Assembly: GCA_026636295.1 (NCBI GenBank)
Contig: CP089455.1
Coordinates: 186,001 to 250,000, forward strand
Length of the DNA: 64,000 nucleotides
DNA from: Medakamo hakoo
Taxonomy: Eukaryota > Chlorophyta > Trebouxiophyceae > Coccomyxaceae
Reading direction: 5' to 3'
The notes below the pieces were generated by a model. The model did not search any database. It saw nothing but the letters and a program-made list of their open reading frames with translations, and was not told the DNA's origin. Both the position numbers and the translations under genes were made by a program. The stretch's first letter is position 1. Each line of letters opens with the position of its first letter. This document shows, piece by piece, positions 1 through 8,530 of the stretch.

Positions 1-174
1 CGCGCGCAGCGCGTCGGCGAGCAGGCCCGCCACGCGTTGCGCGCCATCCCCGCCGTCTGTTCGAATGTCCAGGGCCTGGCTGGGTATCCAGGGTGGCCCG
101 GGCAGGGACCGGGCGTGGGCGGGTTGAGGGACCAGGGCGGGCGCGGGCGGCGCGGCGTCCGCACTCATCCTCAT
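1..174 (-). CDS. 5' end of an unidentified gene, cut by the window edge
   Basis: An open frame begins with ATG at 174 (a second ATG lies at 168) and stays open for 58 codons to the left edge. The visible peptide starts MRMSADAAPPAPALVPQPAH, which is Ala/Pro-rich and could be a targeting or disordered leader. Later it reads IPSQALDIRTDGGDGAQRVA, which looks like folded protein and argues that the frame is real. It lies head-to-head with the RPC8 gene, 203 bp away. I do not recognise the family from this fragment, and an intron further in cannot be excluded. Confidence 0.5.
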   Translation of the reverse strand, partial: MRMSADAAPPAPALVPQPAHARSLPGPPWIPSQALDIRTDGGDGAQRVAGLLADALRA

Positions 175-377
175 TCGGGCTGTGATGAGCGATGCCCTCT
201 CGCCGATGCTCTTTCACACTCGCAACCCAAAAAATAGCCCTGGCTCCCGCGGCGGGGCCATCCCCACACCAGGCCGGTGCTTGCGCGTGCCGGCCAGACC
301 GCCCGACCATCGGCCAGTGCAGGGCCGTCGTGTCGACGGCGTCGCGGACCGAAAACGCCGCCCCCGACTCCCGCGTC
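175..377. promoter_or_regulatory. Shared intergenic space of a divergent gene pair
   Basis: These 203 bp separate the start codons of the partial left-edge gene (minus) and RPC8 (plus). Both promoters and both 5' leaders must lie here unless transcription starts inside a neighbour. I see no clear TATA box. The role is inferred from layout only. Confidence 0.4.
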
Positions 378-1311
378 ATGCCGTTCCGCCTCGTCGAATT
401 CGAGGAGGACGTCCGCCTGGCGCCCGACCAGCTGGGGCGCCCGCCCGAGGAAGCGCTGGCGTCTGCCCTGGAGGCTGCATTCGTGGACCGGGTCGTGCCC
501 GGAGTGGGGCTGGTCGTCTCTGTCATCGCGCCCCTGTCGGCGAGCGGCGGCGAAATCCACCCGTCCGGTGGCGGCGCCGCCCGGTGGACGGTCCGCTTCT
601 CTGCCGCCGTCTTTCGGCCAGAGCCCCGGGATGTCATGGTGGGCACGATCTGTGCGGCGGACAGGTAAGGGATGGGGTGGCGGCGGGGATGTTGAGCGGA
701 GGAGAGCAAGTGTTGCGACGACGGCCCGGTGGGACGGCGGTGGCCAAACCTGGCCACCCAGGCCTGCAGCACCAAAAAAAAAAAAAAACCCACGTCCGCC
801 ACCCCACGCACACCCACCCACACCACCCATCGACAACAGCACGGGCTTGCGCATCTCGCTCGGCTTTTTCGACGACGTCCTCATCCCGCCCGAAGGCCTG
901 CCCCGCCCCTCGGCGTTCGACGCGTCCCGCGGCGCGTGGGTGTACAGGCCCGGCGCCGACGAGGACGAGGACGGGGGGGGCGGCGGCCACCCGTCGGGCG
1001 GCGGCGGCGGCGGCGGCAGCGACGACGATGAAGAGGCGGACGACCTGGAGATGGCGCCGGGCGCCCTCGTCCGGTTCCGGGTGCGGGAGGTCCGGTTCCC
1101 GAAACGGCCGCCGCCGGGCGAGGGCGGGGGCGGGGCCCCCGGGACGGACGGAGCAGGCGGCGGCGGTGGCGCGGCCGCGCAACCCGCGCCTCCACCGGCC
1201 GACGCCCCGCCCTTTGCGCCGCTGGAAGTCATCGCCGATTTCACTGACGTCGGCCTGGGCCCCGTCGCCTGGTGGAATGAGTGTGAGGACGCGGCGGCGG
1301 ATGGTGGGTGA
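378..1311 (+). CDS. RPC8: DNA-directed RNA polymerase III subunit RPC8 (RPC25/POLR3H)
   Basis: This is the Pol III stalk subunit that pairs with RPC9 and acts in transcription initiation of tRNA and 5S genes in the nucleus. There are two exons, 378-664 and 840-1311, giving 252 residues. The start MPFRLVEFEEDVRLAPDQLG matches the RPB7-type N-terminal tip domain. After the intron, ISLGFFDDVLIPPEGL (about residues 100-115) is the signature of the S1/OB domain, and FTDVGLGPVAWWNE matches the usual end of the family. The human protein is about 204 residues; the extra length is an acidic, Gly-rich loop and a Gly/Pro/Ala loop inside the C-terminal domain. The intron joins AG to C to form a Ser codon and contains an A14 tract. 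A longer upstream frame exists from 192, but the family start is at 378. Confidence 0.9.
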
Positions 1312-1774
1312 GTAGCAGAGAGAGTGTCGTGTTTGCCAAAAAAAGAAACTTTCGCACTGTTTTACACACACAACCCCGCACGAAATTTTCAGAGCAAGGG
1401 TGGGGGACGTCACTCTCTCTCTCTCTCTCTCTCAATACACACACATACACACTGAACGAATGCTCGGCATGGCACTCAAAAATAGTAAAAAAGGGGGGCG
1501 GCGTGGAGGGCGGGCGACGGTCAAAGCGGGGCACAGCGCACAAACACACACTCAAGGGGATGGGAGGGGATGACGGACACACGCCCAAAGGGAGGAGGGG
1601 ATTTCCGGAGGAAGGGGGGGTCAAATGACGGGGAAGCCGCACTTGCAGGCAAAGGGCCTGAAAAATGGCGGTCTAAGCGGGTCTGAGCGGAGCGGAGCGG
1701 AGAAAAAACTTTGGTGGCAGGCAGGGCGGGGTGGGGACGAGAGAAGGAGGGTTTTTGTGGGCGAGTTTTCTCGC
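1312..1774. other. Convergent 3' intergenic region, no gene seen
   Basis: The 463 bp lie between the ends of RPC8 and the coiled-coil gene. They hold a CT dinucleotide run (1413-1433), short T and G runs, and a purine-rich stretch around 1485-1625. No frame in the region resembles a gene. It presumably holds the two 3' UTRs. Confidence 0.6.
1413..1433. repeat. (CT)n microsatellite
   Basis: An uninterrupted run of about ten CT units lies in the 3' region downstream of RPC8. Confidence 0.9.
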
Positions 1775-4266
1775 TCACTCGGCGTCGACGACGGCGGAGC
1801 GAGGCGAGGCGACCAGGTCGATGACGCCCGAGCCCGCCCGCTTGGCGGGGCTGGGCAGCACGGCATCCACGTGCGGCGTCTCCGTGGCTTCCACAAACTC
1901 GTCCGTCGCGGCGTCAGACGCCGGCGCGGGCGGGTCGGGGGTGGGCGCAGCCACCTCGCCCCCCTCCGACACGGACGCGGCCAGGGCGGCGGCCGCGGCT
2001 TCAATGGCCGCCGCTTCCGCCGCCGACGACGCGGACCGGGCCTGCTTGACGGCGGCGAGCAGGGACGGCTCCTGGGAGGCGAGGACGCGGCCGAGGACGG
2101 AGCCGCGCGCGGCGCGGCCGGCCGTTTTGACGGCAGCCGCCTCGGCAGCCGCCGCGGCGTCCGCGGCCAGGGACCCCGTGCGCAGCGCCGCCGCGGCCGC
2201 ACCCACAGCCGCTTCAGCTTCCGCGGCCGCGGACTCGATGCGGGCGGCGCGCGTGGCGGCCAGGAGGGACGGCGCGTCCGAGGAGAGGACGCGGCCCAGG
2301 ACCGACCCGCGGGCCGCGCGCGCCGCCCGCTTCACGGCCGCCGCGGCGGCGGCTTCCCGCTGTTTGGCGGCCTTGGCCTCGGCCTTGGCGCGCAGCACGG
2401 CGGCCCGCGCTTCCGTGGCGGCCACCGCGGCCGCCGCCTTGGCTTCCGCCTTGGCCTGGGCGGCCGCTGCGCGCGAGGCTTTGCGCGAGAGGGCGGTGGG
2501 AGGCGGCAGCGGCGGCCGGGCGCTGCCGGGCGTGGCAGGCGCCGGCTGGGCGTCGGCGAACGCTTGTTCGTCGTCGTCACCACCGGCTTCCACCGTCGGC
2601 CAGGAGCCGCGGGCACCGGCGGGCGGGGCGGGGTCGGCGCGCGCGGCGACGCCCGTGAGCGCAGACGCAAGCGCGGCCGACAGCGAGCGCCGGTGGCCGC
2701 GGACGGGGGAGGCGCTGGGTCCGGCAGCAGCAAACGCAGCCGCCACGTCCGCCGGGATGACGGACGTGGCGGCAGCGGCAGGCGTGCGGGAAGAGCCGGC
2801 CTCCGAGGACTCGGACGCGGTCAGGGACGACGAGGCAGGGGCGACCGCGGGCGCGGGCGGCGGGAAGGACGCGGCCGGCTCGAGCTCCACCGCGCGTTTG
2901 CCCGCGGCTTTGGCAGCCCGAGCGGCTTTGGCTTCAGCGGCCGCCGCAGCCGCAGCGGCTTTGGCTTCGGCGGCCTTGCGCGTGGCCTCCTGTTTCGCGG
3001 CAGCTTTCACGGCGGCCGCTGCGCGCTCCACCTCGGCCTTGGCCTGCGCCGCCGCGCGCGCCTCTTCCGCCCTGATCCGGGCCGCTTCTTGTTTAGCAGC
3101 AGCAGCCGCTTTCAAGGCTTCGGCCTTGGCCTGGCGCTCAGCGGCCGCTTTAGCCGCGGCGTCAGCTTTCGCCGCCTTGCGCGCGGCAGCCTTGGACGGC
3201 GGCGCGGGCGTCGGCGGCGCCGCACCCAGCGCTTCCTCCGCCGCCGCCGCCCAGGCGACCGCGCCAGACGTGGTGCGCGGCAGCGGCGAGTTGATGTCCA
3301 GGGCGGCGCGCACGGACGACTCGTCGGCGGCGTCGGCGGGGCCGTCCCCCGCTTCGTCGACCTCCGCTGCTTCTTCCTCGCCCTCGCCCCCTTCCGCGTC
3401 CTCTCCTTCCGGCCACTCCGTGTCCCAGGGCAGGCGCGGGCGGTTGGGCTTAGAGGCGGGCTTGAAGACCGACAGAGGCGTGGACAAAGAAGGGCGGGCC
3501 GACGGCGGCGCGGACGGCGGGGCCGCCTCCGCCCCGGCGCTGGTGGTCGTCGACGACGGCAGTTTTGGCGCGGCCGCCGCGGCCTTGGCCACCCACACGT
3601 TGTCGGACGGCCGTTCCGGCAGGCCGGGCACGATGGGCTCACGCGCCGCACCCAGGGCAGCGGCGACCGGGTCGACGGCCGCGCCCGGCAGCACGGACAG
3701 CGGCACAAAGTCGGCTTCGAGGCCCGCGCGCGCGGCCGCGCGCGTCGCGGCGGCCGAGGCCGAGAGGCCGGCGGGGACGCGCCCCAAGGCCGCGCGGCGC
3801 GGGGTCAGGGGCGGCGTGCGCAGCGTGCCCCCACCCCAGAACGCGCGTTCGCGGACGCGGCGGAAGACGGTGGCCGTCAGGTCGCGGGCCGCGACTTGTT
3901 CGGGCTGGGGAGAGTTTTTTTTTCGGGGGGGGAGAGGGGAAAGAGTGCGCGTGAGCAGCAACGTTTTTTGGCTAGGTCGGCCCACATCGAGCGGCCGCCG
4001 TCCATCCGTCCTGTTTGCCACCCGCTCAACGGATCGGAAGTGGCGTTGCGGGGGTGTGGGACGGTGGAGAGTGCGTGGTAGCGCCGCGGGCGCGGGCGGC
4101 ATTCACACCCTCACGGCTAGCCTGCAGGGCAATGCGTCGGCCCCCCCAAAAAAGCACTCACCGTCAGGCTGCCCGTGGGTTTGTTGAGCTTTTGCAACAA
4201 CGCGGCAGCTTGTTCTTTACGACGACGCACGCCGAAGAAGGAGTCCAACTCGGCGGGGTCCGACAT
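1775..4266 (-). CDS. Ala/Lys/Glu-rich coiled-coil protein of unknown function
   Basis: There are two exons, 4266-4162 and 3904-1775, joined in phase 0, giving 744 residues. The protein begins MSDPAELDSFFGVRRRKEQA, which looks like a short structured head. It continues through a less biased region (for example ATVFRRVRERAFWGGGTLRT) into acidic and then long Ala-rich helical stretches with regularly spaced Lys and Glu, as in coiled coils. Near the C-terminus a unit with the core RGSVLGRVL followed by PSLLAA occurs twice. I recognise no enzyme motif and cannot assign a family; a cytoskeletal or scaffold role is only a guess. The exon join is supported by a clean GTGAGT donor and by frame continuity. 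Low-complexity composition limits confidence in homology, but the frame is long and the opposite-strand frame shows no domain. Confidence 0.65.
2050..2330 (-). repeat. Two-copy imperfect repeat inside the coiled-coil gene
   Basis: Two copies of a unit encoding AARGSVLGRVL-(4)-PSLLAA lie about 205 bp apart (around 2262-2330 and 2055-2125). They are similar at the DNA level, and each is followed by an Ala-rich helix. This suggests an intragenic duplication. Confidence 0.65.
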
Positions 4267-4900
4267 TTTGGTGGCGGCGGAGGGCGGAAGGATTTTTCCT
4301 TGGACTGTCCGAGCGGGGACGCGTCGACGGTCGGTGGAGTTTTTTTCCGGTGTCGGAGCTCGGCGTTCCGGCCCGCTAAATACCAAGCAATGCTGTGAAT
4401 GGAAGAAGATGGGTGTCGCAATGCTTGCCTGGGTGAGAGAGTTGGTGGCAACGTCGCGAATCCTGTCGTGCGTGGCCGCGAATGAGAGGGGGACTAGCGG
4501 CGCGTGCGCGGGCCAATGCGGAGGCGCGATGGCAGGGATGGCGGGTCGCTGGGGGGCGTGGTGCGCAGGTTCCGTGGGTGGACAGAGGCCTGACACACAC
4601 CTGGTGGTAGCAGGCGGGCTGCGGTGGCGGTGGGAAAGGGCCGCGGAAGGTGTGGTGTGTCTCTCTCTCTCTTGTGCAGGGAAGGAAAGCGCGAGTGGAG
4701 GCGCGCGGGTGCGGCGGGCCTGCCCGCCCCCCCCCCCCCCCCCCCCTGCTCACACCAGCAACCTCTCTCAGAGTGTGTGCCCACGGACACTCGGCGACGT
4801 CCTCCCTCACACGCGCGCAGCAACAGCTGCGTCGCCCGTGTGCCGAGCTCTCTCCCCGCACACACGCACTCGGTGCCGCCCCTCCTGCCCCCGCCGCCCG
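4267..4900. promoter_or_regulatory. Intergenic region of a divergent pair
   Basis: The 634 bp lie between the starts of the coiled-coil gene (minus) and the DUF1825 gene (plus). They hold a 20-base C run at 4727-4746, a CT-rich stretch near 4661 and the presumed two promoters. If the DUF1825 gene starts at 5024 instead, the region is longer. I see no gene here. Confidence 0.4.
4727..4746. repeat. Poly-C run (20 bases)
   Basis: A homopolymer C tract lies upstream of the DUF1825 gene. Its exact length is uncertain in most sequencing chemistries. Confidence 0.8.
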
Positions 4901-6097
4901 ATGCCGGCGGTGACTGCCGCTCGCGGCTGCGTGGGCGACGCGCGGCACGGCGCGCGCCCCGCGCCCGCCCGGGCCGGGAGCGTGCCGGCGCCCAGCCGCA
5001 CCGCCACCGTCGCGGCTGAGGCTATGTTGCGCGCCCGCAGCGCTGGCAAGACAGCCAGCCGCCCCACGCCCAGCCCGCGCGGCGCGGGTGCAACGAGCGT
5101 GCGCGGGCATTGGGTCTCGCTCCCGCCTCCACGCGCCACCCCCGGCGGCAGCGGCTCGCTCTGGGACTCGGACGTGGTGCAGAAGGAATTCGACGTGCTC
5201 ATGCGCGATTTCAGAGACGTGCGTTGGGGTGGGAGGGCGTGCAAACGCGCGGCGTTTTTCGCGTCGTCGTCGTCGACGTTTGGGGACAGGCGGGCGCGCG
5301 CTCGGACTGCCGCGCACACGCCCGACCACCCCAGTCACTGGGGAGGCGTGCCGGCGCTTTTTGCCGTGACGATGCGGGCCGGCCACGGCTGCCCCATACG
5401 CTTCAACGGCGTGCCGACGCCCTGGCTCCCTCGCCGGCGTGGGAGTGTGAGGGGCCGGGCCGTGGACGGCGCCGCGGCCCGCCTCTCTCTCACGACGACC
5501 CTCAAAACCTCGCCGGCCTGTGCAGCGCACTGGAAGAAAAAAAAACTCACGCCCGCCCGCCCCACCCCCGCACCTCCGCAGCTCATGACCCTGCAACGCA
5601 AATTCCCGGACTTCGACCCGGACGGCAAAGCCATCTACCTGGACAAGCTCGACGACTTGGCGGACCGCCTCAACATTTTCGTCACGCGCATGCGGCTGGC
5701 CGACGACGGCGCCGCGAAAGCCTGGTTGAGGGATTTGAACGTCCAGTTGCTGGAAGCTGGCCTGACGGTTGACACGCTCCAAGCGGGGTTGAAAGCGTCG
5801 ACCGACTCCATGCGTGCGTGGGTGGCGGCCGAAGCGGCGGCGGGGTCGGACCCGGCCGCGGCCGCCGCGGCAAAGGCCCAGTTGAAAGCCCAGTTTGACG
5901 CGGCGCCGGACGTGGGGGCGCTCATGTCCGACCCGAGCATGGCAGCGGCGCTGTCCGACCCTCGTGTGCTGGCCGCGATCAAAGCCGCCGTGACGGGCGG
6001 GCCGGCCGCGGCGGCTGAGTACATGAGCGACCCTGTCGTTGGGCCCGTTTTGCGGAAGCTGTTTGAGCAGCAGCAAAAGGGGAGTGGGGGAGCGTGA
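4901..6097 (+). CDS. Plastid DUF1825 protein with C-terminal STI1-like domain
   Basis: There are two exons, ending at 5218 and starting at 5582, joined in phase 0. Starting at 4901 gives 277 residues; an alternative ATG at 5024 gives 236. The first roughly 85 residues are Ala/Arg/Ser-rich and basic, like a chloroplast transit peptide. From LWDSDVVQKEFDVLMRDFRD (about 87-106) across the junction to FPDFDPDGKAIYLDKLDDLA the sequence follows DUF1825, a cyanobacterial and plastid family of unknown function. The tail is not part of standard DUF1825: MSDPSMAAALSDPRVLAAIK and EYMSDPVVGPVLRKL resemble the DP-repeat STI1 domain found in Hsp70 co-chaperones and Tic40. The combination suggests a stromal chaperone-linked role, which is inference. 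Confidence 0.75.
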   Translation: MPAVTAARGCVGDARHGARPAPARAGSVPAPSRTATVAAEAMLRARSAGKTASRPTPSPRGAGATSVRGHWVSLPPPRATPGGSGSLWDSDVVQKEFDVLMRDFRDVRWGGRACKRAAFFASSSSTFGDRRARARTAAHTPDHPSHWGGVPALFAVTMRAGHGCPIRFNGVPTPWLPRRRGSVRGRAVDGAAARLSLTTTLKTSPACAAHWKKKKLTPARPTPAPPQLMTLQRKFPDFDPDGKAIYLDKLDDLADRLNIFVTRMRLADDGAAKAWLRDLNVQLLEAGLTVDTLQAGLKASTDSMRAWVAAEAAAGSDPAAAAAAKAQLKAQFDAAPDVGALMSDPSMAAALSDPRVLAAIKAAVTGGPAAAAEYMSDPVVGPVLRKLFEQQQKGSGGA

Positions 6098-6262
6098 GGG
6101 TGTGTGTGCGGGAGTGTGTGTTGTTAGAGAGAAGGTGTGTGCGCGTTGAGAGGCGTCGTTCGTTTTTTTATGGATGGAAAGGAACATGGGATGGAGAAGC
6201 GGGCGCGGGCGGTTTTTTCAGACCGCCCATTTCCTAGAAGCATCTATCTAGGCTCGTTTTGT

Positions 6263-7374
6263 TTACAGCACCGGCGCCCGCCGCAGCCTCGCCCGCAACA
6301 CGGCAGCCGCAGCAGCATTCGCCCCCACGCCCGCCCGCCCACCAGCCGACTCGAGTTTGCTCGTCGGCTCGTACAGCGCCAGCGCCGCCTTCTCCGCTTC
6401 GTACGCCTTGGCCATGTCGGGCGGCGGCCCACCGGCCGCGCCCCCGCCAAACCCGCCCGTCATGGCAGCGCGTTGGAGGGCGGCCTCGTCCAGGGCGGCG
6501 TCGGCAAAGGCGAGGGTGAACACGCCGCGCAGGCCAAAGAGCAGGAGGATGTAGAAGGAGAGGGACGTGAAGTAGCTCACGTCCAGGCCGGGCAGGTCGA
6601 CGCCGCGCTGCAGCATGGCCCGGAAGGAGGGCGGGAGCGGGAGCGGGGCGCGGCCCAGGATGAAGCCGGAGAAGAAGGTCGACACAAACGTGCCCATCGC
6701 GACCTGGGGGACGATGCCGCCCAGGCTCTGTTTCAGCATGCCGCTGACCGCGTCCGGGTTGGTCATCATGGCCTCGTGCGCCGACTTGGTGACGGGTTTG
6801 CGGGTGAACAGGCCGGTGGTCGGCGCGGTGAAGTAGGCTTTGCGCGCGCCGACGCCCGCCCCGCCGATCCAGGCGCCAGCGCCGCGCAAGAGCGTAGAGC
6901 GGGCAATGGCCGTGCGCTCCTTGACTTCTTTGAGGTCGGCCTTTTGGCCGGGCGTGGAGGATGGGGCGGACAGGAGGGTCTGGGCGATGGTGTGCGGGGT
7001 GCGGCGGGCGTGAGGATGGTTGAGGTGTGGAGAGGGTTGGAGAGGGGGGCGGTCTGGAGGGCGCGTCGGCCGGAGCGAGCCGCACCAGGACAAACGACCG
7101 CCGAGGACTGGCGCGCCGTTTCACCTCTCTCCTCCAAGCCCAGCAGGGGGCCACGTCCAATGCGCACGTGCCACGCCGGAAAGCAGCATCCGCGCCGGGC
7201 GCGCGGGGCCTGCGGCAGGCGTCGTGGGAGCGCGAAATGCGATGCAGGAGAAACAAAAAAAGGGAGGCGCACCATCGCGTACTGCCGCATCACCATCATC
7301 AGCGCGATGGTCAGGGTCAGCGGGACGAGGACCCAGTCCCGCACTTCCGTGCCCAGGGGCACGGGCGGCGCCAT
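6263..7374 (-). CDS. EMC3: ER membrane protein complex subunit 3
   Basis: This is an Oxa1/YidC-superfamily subunit of the EMC insertase, which inserts tail-anchored and multipass proteins into the ER membrane. Exons are 7374-7273 and 6979-6263, phase 0, giving 272 residues. TEVRDWVLVPLTLTIALMMV is the first membrane helix, as in other EMC3 proteins. The splice joins MRQYAM to TLLSAPSS, reproducing the family's pattern after the first helix. TNPDAVSGMLKQSLGGIVPQ and FSGFILGRAPLPLPPSFRAM match the conserved cytosolic loop and second helix, and FGLRGVFTLAFAD the third. The donor is GTGCGC. The C-terminus is Ala-rich and shorter in recognisable sequence than in animals. Confidence 0.9.
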
Positions 7375-7485
7375 GGTTGGCGGAGGTGGGGACGGGCGTG
7401 TGTTTTTAGTTCGTTCGCGCGAAAGGGAAAGTGGACAACCCATCCAGCCGTCTACAGAGTTCGGAAAAAAAACACGGCCTCACAC

Positions 7486-8383
7486 TCACGCGCCCAGCCG
7501 CTCCTCGCCGCCGCCCGCGTCGTCCGCGCCGCCCAACCCCTCGCAGTGGGCTGCGTCGTTCACGCGCAGGACGTGCCACGCATCCCTCGGCAGCCCCTCC
7601 CACCCGGGCCAGGCGCCGTCGACGGCGGACCCGCACAGCCCCACCTCCGTCACGGCCGTGTTGTCCAGGCGGAAGTTGCGGCACGCGAATTTGGACGCGT
7701 CCGCCGCAAGCACCCGCCTGAGAAAGCATTTGATGGCCAGGCCGTGGCCCACGACGACGGCGGGCGGGCCGCCGGGCTTGACGCCCGGCAGGACGTGGGA
7801 CACCACGTAGGTCGCCATGCGCTCCTCCACGCTCGCCTGGCTTTCGCCGCCCGGAGGGGCCCAGCCCAGCGGGTCGGCGCGGATGGCGGCGAGCGCGGAC
7901 GCGCTGTAGCAGGCCGCCCGATCCCCGCCCTCCCAGTCGCCCATGTCCAGTTCCAGCAAGGCGTCCGTCGTGGTGACGGGCGGGGCGGCCGGGCCGACGG
8001 CAGCCGCGACCGCGGCGGCCGTCTCGACCGCGCGGACGGCCGTCGACGCGTGGATGGAGGCCGGCCGGGTGGCCGCCGCCGCCGCCAGGCGGCGGCCCAG
8101 GGCCGCCGCTTGGGCGACGCCCAGCGGGGTCAGGGGGGAGGCGTTGGACCGGCCGCCGATGAATCTGCGGTGTTGTTGGGACGGGCGCGCGAGGGTGGAG
8201 AGGGTGGGAGAGGAGCCCCGCTCCCGAGCTTGGCGCGTCGGCCGGCGCGAAACACCCCCCACGCTCTCAAGCTCACTTGTCAAGCCGAAGGTTCATCTCA
8301 CACTCTGCATGGCGGACCAGGAGAATGCGGCGCAGGGCGCCGGGGCCGCCCGGGATGGGCGACGTTGGAGCGGCGGCCATCAT
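7486..8383 (-). CDS. Histidine phosphatase (phosphoglycerate mutase-like) family protein
   Basis: Exons are 8383-8277 and 8164-7486, joined in phase 2, giving 261 residues. LLVRHAECEMN contains the phosphohistidine motif (His25, the usual RHGE read as RHAE). After the splice, FIGGRSNASPLTPLGVAQA matches the conserved region of plant and bacterial phosphatases of this branch. ELDMGDWEGGDR supplies the acid residue, and VVVGHGLAIKCFLRRV the second histidine. All residues for the two-step phosphatase mechanism are therefore visible. The substrate is unknown; small-molecule phosphatases and fructose-2,6-bisphosphatase-like enzymes share the fold. No clear targeting peptide is seen. It lies head-to-head with phosphatidylserine synthase. 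Confidence 0.85.
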
Positions 8384-8530
8384 CGAGATCAATGCTCTGG
8401 CCGCGCCGATCGGTGGGGCCCCATTCACACCCGCAACAACAGTCCGTCCTCCCCCGCAACAACAGGTCGAGGGGACGAGGCGCGTGCGCGCGCGTGTGTG
8501 CACGCCCCACGCGTGCATCACCCCAGCGCA
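8384..8530. promoter_or_regulatory. Shared 147-bp divergent promoter region
   Basis: Only 147 bp separate the start codons of the histidine phosphatase gene (minus) and the phosphatidylserine synthase gene (plus), so both promoters must be packed here or overlap coding sequence. No TATA box is evident. Confidence 0.45.

Noticed and set aside
171-1244. A 357-codon minus-strand frame over RPC8
   Set aside because: RPC8 family motifs on the plus strand and a clean intron make this frame non-coding.
1625-4187. Two 818-codon plus-strand frames covering the coiled-coil gene
   Set aside because: They mirror the minus-strand gene in GC-rich DNA that rarely makes stop codons. Their translations are Arg/Gly or Ala/Ser noise without domain motifs.
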